Shown here one piece after another: positions 58,701-64,000 of a stretch of DNA of 64,000 nt (the first letter of the stretch is position 1; each line of letters begins with the position of its first letter). Where the stretch lies: contig MU006103.1 in assembly GCA_010093705.1 (NCBI GenBank), positions 416,221 to 480,220 on the forward strand, in the 5' to 3' direction. The notes under the pieces were generated by a model, which saw nothing but the letters and a program-made list of their open reading frames with translations, ran no database searches and was not told the DNA's origin. The translations under genes and the position numbers were made by a program. The stretch comes from Patellaria atrata CBS 101060. Lineage: Eukaryota > Ascomycota > Dothideomycetes > Patellariales > Patellariaceae.

Positions 58701-61341
58701 AACTTGTACTCAAACGACATCATTGACAGGGCCACCTTGTTTTATCGCGCTCAGCACTACTTCGGTGGTAACGCTGATCTAATGACTTCATTTAGGACTT
58801 TCATCAAGTACGAAAGTAAAGAAGAAATTATCGAGAACCGCGCTCGACCTATGTCTGAGACCGTAGCACTCAACAAATGTCGCGGCCACGGACCAAGCTA
58901 TCGTCTGCTTCCAAAGCGAGTCAGTATTTTATTCTGTTACTGTTCAAATCCCTCCATTCATGCTCCAGTTTCTGACGCCATTTTTAATTTGTTATAGGAG
59001 CGTTTGAAAGTTTGCAGTGGACGTGACGAGCTCTGTCAAGAGGTCCTCAACGATGACTGGGCATCGCATCCTACATGGGCCTCTGAAGATTCCGGATTTG
59101 TCGCTCATCGAAAAAATGTGCATGAGGAAAGTCTACATCGCATCGAAGAGGAGCGTCACGACTATGATTTCAACATCGAGGCCTGCCAGAGGACGATCCA
59201 GTTACTAGAACCCATCGCACAGACACTTCGATTAGGCAGCAATGACGAACGCCAAAGCTTTGTTCTACATCCGGGATTAGGAGGGCAAAGCGAGACGATA
59301 TACAAGCGAGTCATCGTAAAGCTCTACGGTAGGGACAGGGCACGCGAGGTTATCACACGCCTCTTTGCACAGCCGTGGAGCGTGATACCAGTCCTTCTCT
59401 CTCGCATGAAGCAGAAATTAGAGGAATGGAAAGCCGCCCAGGTAAAATATCTTGCATTAAGTTTCTTATGGCATGTACTAATTTCTTGAACTAGCGAGAG
59501 TGGGAGAAAATCTGGAGAGAACAGACACAGAAAGTATTTTGGAAGAGTCTGGATCACCAGAGTGCTGGGACCCGCGCAGGAGACAGGAAACAATTTCAGT
59601 CTAAGACTCTTCTCTCAGAGATCTCCGTCAGGGCCGAAGAACAAAGGCGTCAGCGCTATGTTCAGAATTTGCCCGTCAAAAGATATCAATTTGCATACAC
59701 CATCGATGATATTGATGTTCTATTTGACGTTGCTCACCTTGTCCTTGTCTATGCCGAGCAGTCTACGAATACCACCGACTATCCGAAACTTCTCGAGTTC
59801 TTGAAGACCTTCATTCCTCTGTTCTTCGGCATTGACCGCGACGGATTCGAGGTCCGACTTGCAGAAGAGGTTGAAAATTCTTCACCACCTGAAGATGCCG
59901 AAATTGAGAACGCTGCTTCTGATGAAGGTCCCTCATCTCGTACGCTCAAATCTAACGGAAAGCGCCCACATGATCTTCTCAGAGATGTGCTGGACAGGGG
60001 CCGTAATAAGAGACCTAGGAGGGAGAAGGACGATAGCGTGGCATCGGAAACCAGGGGCAGTACTCCAGAGATATCTTCCGCCATAGATGAAGAGATTACT
60101 GGCGATGTCAGTAGTCCTACTGGAAGCGGAAGTAATCCAGACCCCCCAAGCAATAGATGGCTCGATTATCCCGATTCCGGCAACATCGCCAACAAACCGG
60201 AAATTGCCCCAAACGAACCATACAAGCGGCACACGTACAATATGTACGCAAATGTTCAGATCTACTGCTTCTTCAGGATGTTTGTCATGCTCTACGAAAG
60301 GCTTCTCAATCTCAAAAAGAGTGAACCAGATGTTCACAAGGTCATCCGCCGTGCGAAAGATGCAAAACCTGGCCATCAGATGAAAATTATTGACAAAACT
60401 CCCGATGACTTCTTCGGTAACACCGGGCCTGATGCGAACTACTACAAACAGATTCTTGGACTCTTCCATGAACATATCAACGGTCATGTGGATAATGAGC
60501 AGGTACAAGAGACTTTGAGGCGCTTTTACCTCCATGTAGGGTTCCACTTAAATTCTGTCAGCCATCTTGTTAGTGCTCTAGCGCGATTTGCTCTAGGTAT
60601 ACACTCAGATGATCCGAAAGATAAGACTAAAGACATCTACAATCTCTTCAAAAAAGATCGTGTTAGGGAAGTTACCACGCACCAAGATGAGATCACTTAT
60701 AGGAAACAAGTGGAAAAATTCATCAAGGAGGGAGAGTGTTTCCGGATCACTTTTGTAAGTCACGAGCAGCAAAGACCGAGTCATCAAGCGCTAACTATGC
60801 CAAGGATCAACATGACATGGCTGTATTTATTCGAATCTTCAAAAAGGATGACATGACCTTTGATACGAGCACTCTGGATGCGGAGAGGCGTTGGTCCTAC
60901 TATATCACATCCTGGTGCTTACTCGACCCTACTGAAGGCATCGTCTACGACAAACTGAACATGCCCATCCTACAACACACTGCGTTAAGGCCAGATGATG
61001 AAGACGTTAGCAATGTTGATAACAAGGAAAAGTTGATTATTCGCGTGGCGACGGAGAACTTTAAAACCTTCTTTGAATCAAATACCGAGGAGTACTCAGT
61101 GTCCCTAAAGCCAGAATCTGCGATCATGGTTGGTGATAAGGAAGAAATGAGATCTGAGCATAGGAATCGCCGTAAATCGGCACAGGAGAGACTCAGCATG
61201 AACAATACATGGATGAAAGATCTTAGTAAGGATGATGTGGACCACCAAAAGCATATCTTTACCGAAGCTGTCAAGAGCGCGGAGGAGGATCAAGTGGAGG
61301 ATGAAGAGGAAGCTGAAATTATAGCTACTGAATCCAATTAG
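55744..61341 (+). CDS. SIN3: SIN3 transcriptional corepressor scaffold
   Basis: SIN3 is the scaffold of the Rpd3/HDAC complex in the nucleus. Exons 55744..55862, 55973..56049, 56132..57570, 57617..58078, 58503..58919, 58998..59441, 59495..60754 and 60805..61341 give 1,584 residues. The N-terminus is Gln/Pro-rich. PAH1 (about 289-355, [20 protein letters not shown]), PAH2 (about 532-600, [20 protein letters not shown]) and PAH3 (about 735-803, [20 protein letters not shown]) are paired amphipathic helix domains that bind repressors. The histone-deacetylase interaction domain follows (about 829-915, [20 protein letters not shown]) and then the conserved SIN3 C-terminal region, ending in an acidic tail. 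Intron 4 is unusually long (424 bp), and an in-frame acceptor inside it (58349) could add 51 residues. The acceptor at 58502 was chosen because it gives [10 protein letters not shown], like other SIN3 proteins. Confidence 0.94.
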
Positions 61342-61781
61342 AAGAACGAAGGGGAAATAGCAGAAGTGTAGGCGGGGTGTGGATACACCGGATATACGGC
61401 GTTGGTAAGGTGATGGGTCAATAGTTTTGAGGGCAGCGGTGATACCTTTTTGAGGCGGTTATTTGGGTCATTCGTCATGGATCTCTTCCATATTGCGAGT
61501 GACAACTTATCATGAGCTTTCTAGATTGAGTAAACATACATACCCTAGCCTGAATCAATCCGTAAACTCTTATTCTCGAATGTTTCCAATGTCCACCATC
61601 ATTGCGTCATCGCTAGGACATTGTTGTGCTCTTGCTCTCGGAAGTAGTGAGGGGCATGCATTCGTAAGGTATGTATTCTCCGTGTCCGGATGTGAGCCAT
61701 GCTTAGGTTAAGGAACCACCTCATTACCTTTATATCTGTTGAACTACCACAAGTCTCTTTGACTCAATTATATTGTTCACA
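61342..61781. other. Intergenic spacer SIN3 / thioredoxin-fold gene
   Basis: A 440-bp region with the downstream promoter. Nothing specific was recognised. Confidence 0.5.
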
Positions 61782-62625
61782 ATGGCTTTAGCACCCAAGT
61801 TCATAGGCCAGAAGTTTGCGGCCGGGATATCTCCCACCACGACTCACACGCTCGACATATGTAAGGTACCGTTACATTATAGTATCAACACCCCCACATA
61901 AGCTTGCTACAATGCTAAAGATAAAAATCGTATATCAGATCTCGACTATGTCTGCCCCGTACGTTCTACATCGCCCATCGATATCAACCCTTGTTTCCAG
62001 CCCGAGCATCACAGTTTCCTTACTATGCTCTAACCTAGACCAGTTCTCCCGCAAAATGTTTAACAGCCTTTACACGCACGTCCTTCCGACCGTCGAGACT
62101 CGCTATAGGGGCAAGCTCGCCATCATATTCCGCCAGCAGATCCAGCCATGGCATCCGTCCAGCACGTTGACGCACGAGGCCGGCGCGGCGGTGCTCAAGC
62201 TCGCGCCGAACAAGTTCTACGAGTTTAGCTATAAGCTGTTCGAAAAGCAGACGGAGTTCTTCGACGTCAGTGTTGTGAATGAGACTAGGAATCAGACGTA
62301 TAAGAGGCTCGCGGAGATTGCAGGGAGTGTAGGGGTAGATGAAGGGGAGGTATTTAGGTTATTGGAGATCCAGGATACGCCGGGAGAGGATGGGAGTTTG
62401 AATAGTGGGAATGGGATTACGGATGATTTGAAGGTCTTGGTGAAGGTTAATCGGCTAGTTGGGATTCACGTCACTCCGACGGTGATATTCAATGTATGGA
62501 GATCTGATCTTTTGGGTTCTTTTTAGGGGAGTGCTAACTGGTGATAGGGTGCGGTGGAGAACGCAATATCTAGTAGCTTCACAAAGGAACAGTGGGAAGA
62601 GTGGTTAGAGAAGAATATCACGTAA
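61782..62625 (+). CDS. DsbA-like thioredoxin-fold protein with a single active-site Cys
   Basis: Exons 61782..61860, 61939..61958, 62044..62493 and 62548..62625 give 208 residues: MALAPKFIGQKFAAGISPTT, then LDIYLDYVCPFSRKMFNSLY, ending FTKEQWEEWLEKNIT. The DYVCPFS motif after the first beta strand, the helical insert (FYEFSYKLFEKQTEFFDVSV) and the cis-Pro region VGIHVTPTVIFNG are the layout of DsbA/GST-kappa-like thioredoxin folds. The motif is CPFS rather than CxxC, so disulphide exchange would need glutathione or another partner, or the protein may not be a redox enzyme. There is no clear signal peptide. The 20-nt exon 2 carries the cysteine. Its specific function is unknown; similar fungal proteins are usually annotated only as thioredoxin-like. 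Confidence 0.82.
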
Positions 62626-63221
62626 GATGGGAGATTGAAGACATGAAGTTGATTTATGGCATGGATGACTTTCTTTGTAGTTGTGTATATATCTGGTATG
62701 AAGTACATAATAATAAGAGGCGCACCTGCTCCATTGATGCTACGTACCTTCCAGTTGCTTGCTTGTACAGTCCAGTACCTAAGGTATCGTACCTTCCGTT
62801 ATCCGGAGCCTTGGCACTTAGAATGGGAAGGTAGGTAGAGACTCTGCAGGTATCTCCCAGTCTTCTTCTCATCTTTCTCTACAAATGTTCTCTGCCTCTC
62901 TCTGCAATTCAGTTTAACGATTCCTCAATCCAGCGACCGAACAAGCTGGATTCGAACAGATCGACACGGGCTCATTCCGTTTTTCGAGAAATCTGGTGAA
63001 AGCGAAATGTAAGGTTCTCCTATTATCGTCCTATTAAGAGATGAAGTTTCGGCATCCCCAACGAGTCTAGATAGGGAAAGTTGACCTACCTTATCCGATG
63101 AATAATAAAGAGTCTCAGCTTGGCCAGATCGGATCAGGCTTTGGCGGTTATACAAGACCGCCATGCTCATTCGACGCGTCAAGGTATAGTCCTATGGACG
63201 GGTCTCACTGCCGATTACATG
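62626..63221. other. Intergenic region before the MITE
   Basis: About 600 bp following the thioredoxin-fold gene. Only short, overlapping frames are present and none is protein-like. Confidence 0.5.
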
Positions 63222-63223
63222 TA

Positions 63224-63252
63224 CAGCACCCGATTTTCTACGGTCGTTAGCG
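63224..63252 (+). repeat. Left terminal inverted repeat of the MITE
   Basis: 29 bp beginning CAGCACCCGATTTTCTACGG. It pairs with 63366-63394 with one mismatch at the seventh base. Confidence 0.9.
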
Positions 63253-63365
63253 CATCCTACAGGCACGGTTCAGCGTAAAAATACAGCCAGTTATTCATCC
63301 AGAACGTTCTCTTTGATGATACCGGATTGGCTTAATTCTGAAACGAAGACGTGATTAGACGGGAA

Positions 63366-63394
63366 CGCTAACGACCGTAGAAAATCGAGTGCTG
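63366..63394 (-). repeat. Right terminal inverted repeat of the MITE
   Basis: 29 bp whose reverse complement begins CAGCACTCGATTTTCTACGG, matching the left repeat at 28 of 29 positions. Confidence 0.9.
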
Positions 63395-63396
63395 TA

Positions 63397-64000
63397 CTGC
63401 ATACATGATACGTGCTCCAAGGATACAGATACGGCTGTAATCTAGGCGGAGAAAGTAACGCTGCGACAGAGCGTTCCAGATGTCCGACGGGTGCTGTGCC
63501 TCACTACGGAGTACTGTACTGTGGTACACTTTAGGTTCGAGGTTTGCAAATTTCAGTCACCTTTTTGCTTGTCGAACTTGATATCCCAAGACTTCGGTAC
63601 GGGCGGCAGCGATGGGAGAACCCGAGAAAAAAATATCGGGAAAGATGGATTGTCCTTTCTTTACTACTCAGTGCCCCCTGCTTTCTCAATTCTCATCCGT
63701 ACGGTATGACACAGTCGTCTTCCGAGTGGATGAGAGAGAGTCTCGAAAGTCGTCATTCTTGAGGTGAGTGCGCTTGCACGACTCAGATCCTTGTCCGAAT
63801 GTGGCTGGAGAGCGTAACTTAGAACATTTCAAAACTCGTCACACCAAAATTTTCCGTGTTTTCACGATAATCGCCATATTGCATGATATCCGGGACCTAT
63901 CATTATACTAACGCTATGGATAGGAACCAGGCGGTGAGTTTGGAACTCATCTCCTTTTACCCTTCAGGTTATTATTCTGATTTCGCTTTCTTTCTTTTTT
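63397..64000. other. Intergenic region to the window end
   Basis: About 600 bp with no supported gene. An ATG at 63916 followed after six codons by a GTGAGT donor could be the first exon of a gene beyond the window, but nothing confirms it. Confidence 0.4.

Larger units (their letters stand above)
63222..63396. mobile_element. Tc1/mariner-type MITE with TA target-site duplication
   Basis: A 171-bp element (63224-63394) is bounded by 29-bp terminal inverted repeats that differ at one base. Both ends begin CAGCAC read inward, and each is flanked by TA, the target-site duplication of Tc1/mariner/pogo (Fot1-like) transposons. The 113-bp interior has no coding capacity, so it is non-autonomous and would need a transposase from elsewhere. 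The near-identical arms suggest recent insertion or recent activity. Confidence 0.85.

Noticed and set aside
1-64000. CRISPR arrays, rRNA genes, telomere repeats
   Set aside because: No such patterns were seen; the 16-bp minisatellite at 7451 has no spacers.

Overview
This window is nuclear DNA of a filamentous ascomycete (Pezizomycotina). The signs are many 45-80 bp introns with GT..AG ends and CTAAC-type branch sites, and fungal versions of core eukaryotic genes: a kinesin-3 UNC-104/UncA motor, a polo kinase, a class I myosin with an acidic tail, SIN3, PEX6 and calnexin. I cannot name the class or species from sequence alone. No CRISPR array, rRNA gene or convincing tRNA gene was seen. Exon coordinates were worked out by hand from splice signals, reading phase and family conservation.

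Layout. 1-3335: 3' part of PEX6 (+), cut by the window edge. 4965-6844: APC-type amino acid/GABA/choline permease (+). 6845-8432: convergent spacer with three tandem repeats. 8433-10441: zinc-finger-like regulator (-). 12037-13701 and 14050-18933: divergent pair TRM5 (-) and kinesin-3 (+) on a 348 bp shared promoter. 19389-21637: TMA22 and a DJ-1/PfpI protein (both -). 21638-24090 and 24997-32374: two gene-poor stretches flanking a secreted cysteine-rich M15-like metallopeptidase (24091-24996, +). 32375-42375: a minus-strand run of alpha-tubulin, methylmalonate-semialdehyde dehydrogenase, calnexin, an unrecognised protein and an OPA3-like protein. 42862-62625: a plus-strand run of polo kinase, myosin I, GH3 beta-glucosidase, SIN3 and a DsbA-like thioredoxin-fold protein. 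63222-63396: a small inverted-repeat element (MITE) of Tc1/mariner type.

Most genes are unrelated housekeeping loci and show no cluster logic. Tubulin, kinesin-3, myosin I and polo kinase all serve the cytoskeleton or cell division, but their spacing and mixed orientation suggest coincidence. I found no clear new multi-gene system. The items most worth a second look are the MITE, the secreted M15-like protein with duplicated cysteine modules, two 51-bp stop-free introns (tubulin, myosin SH3), alternative in-frame splicing in the long SIN3 intron, and possible decayed coding traces in the gene-poor stretches.
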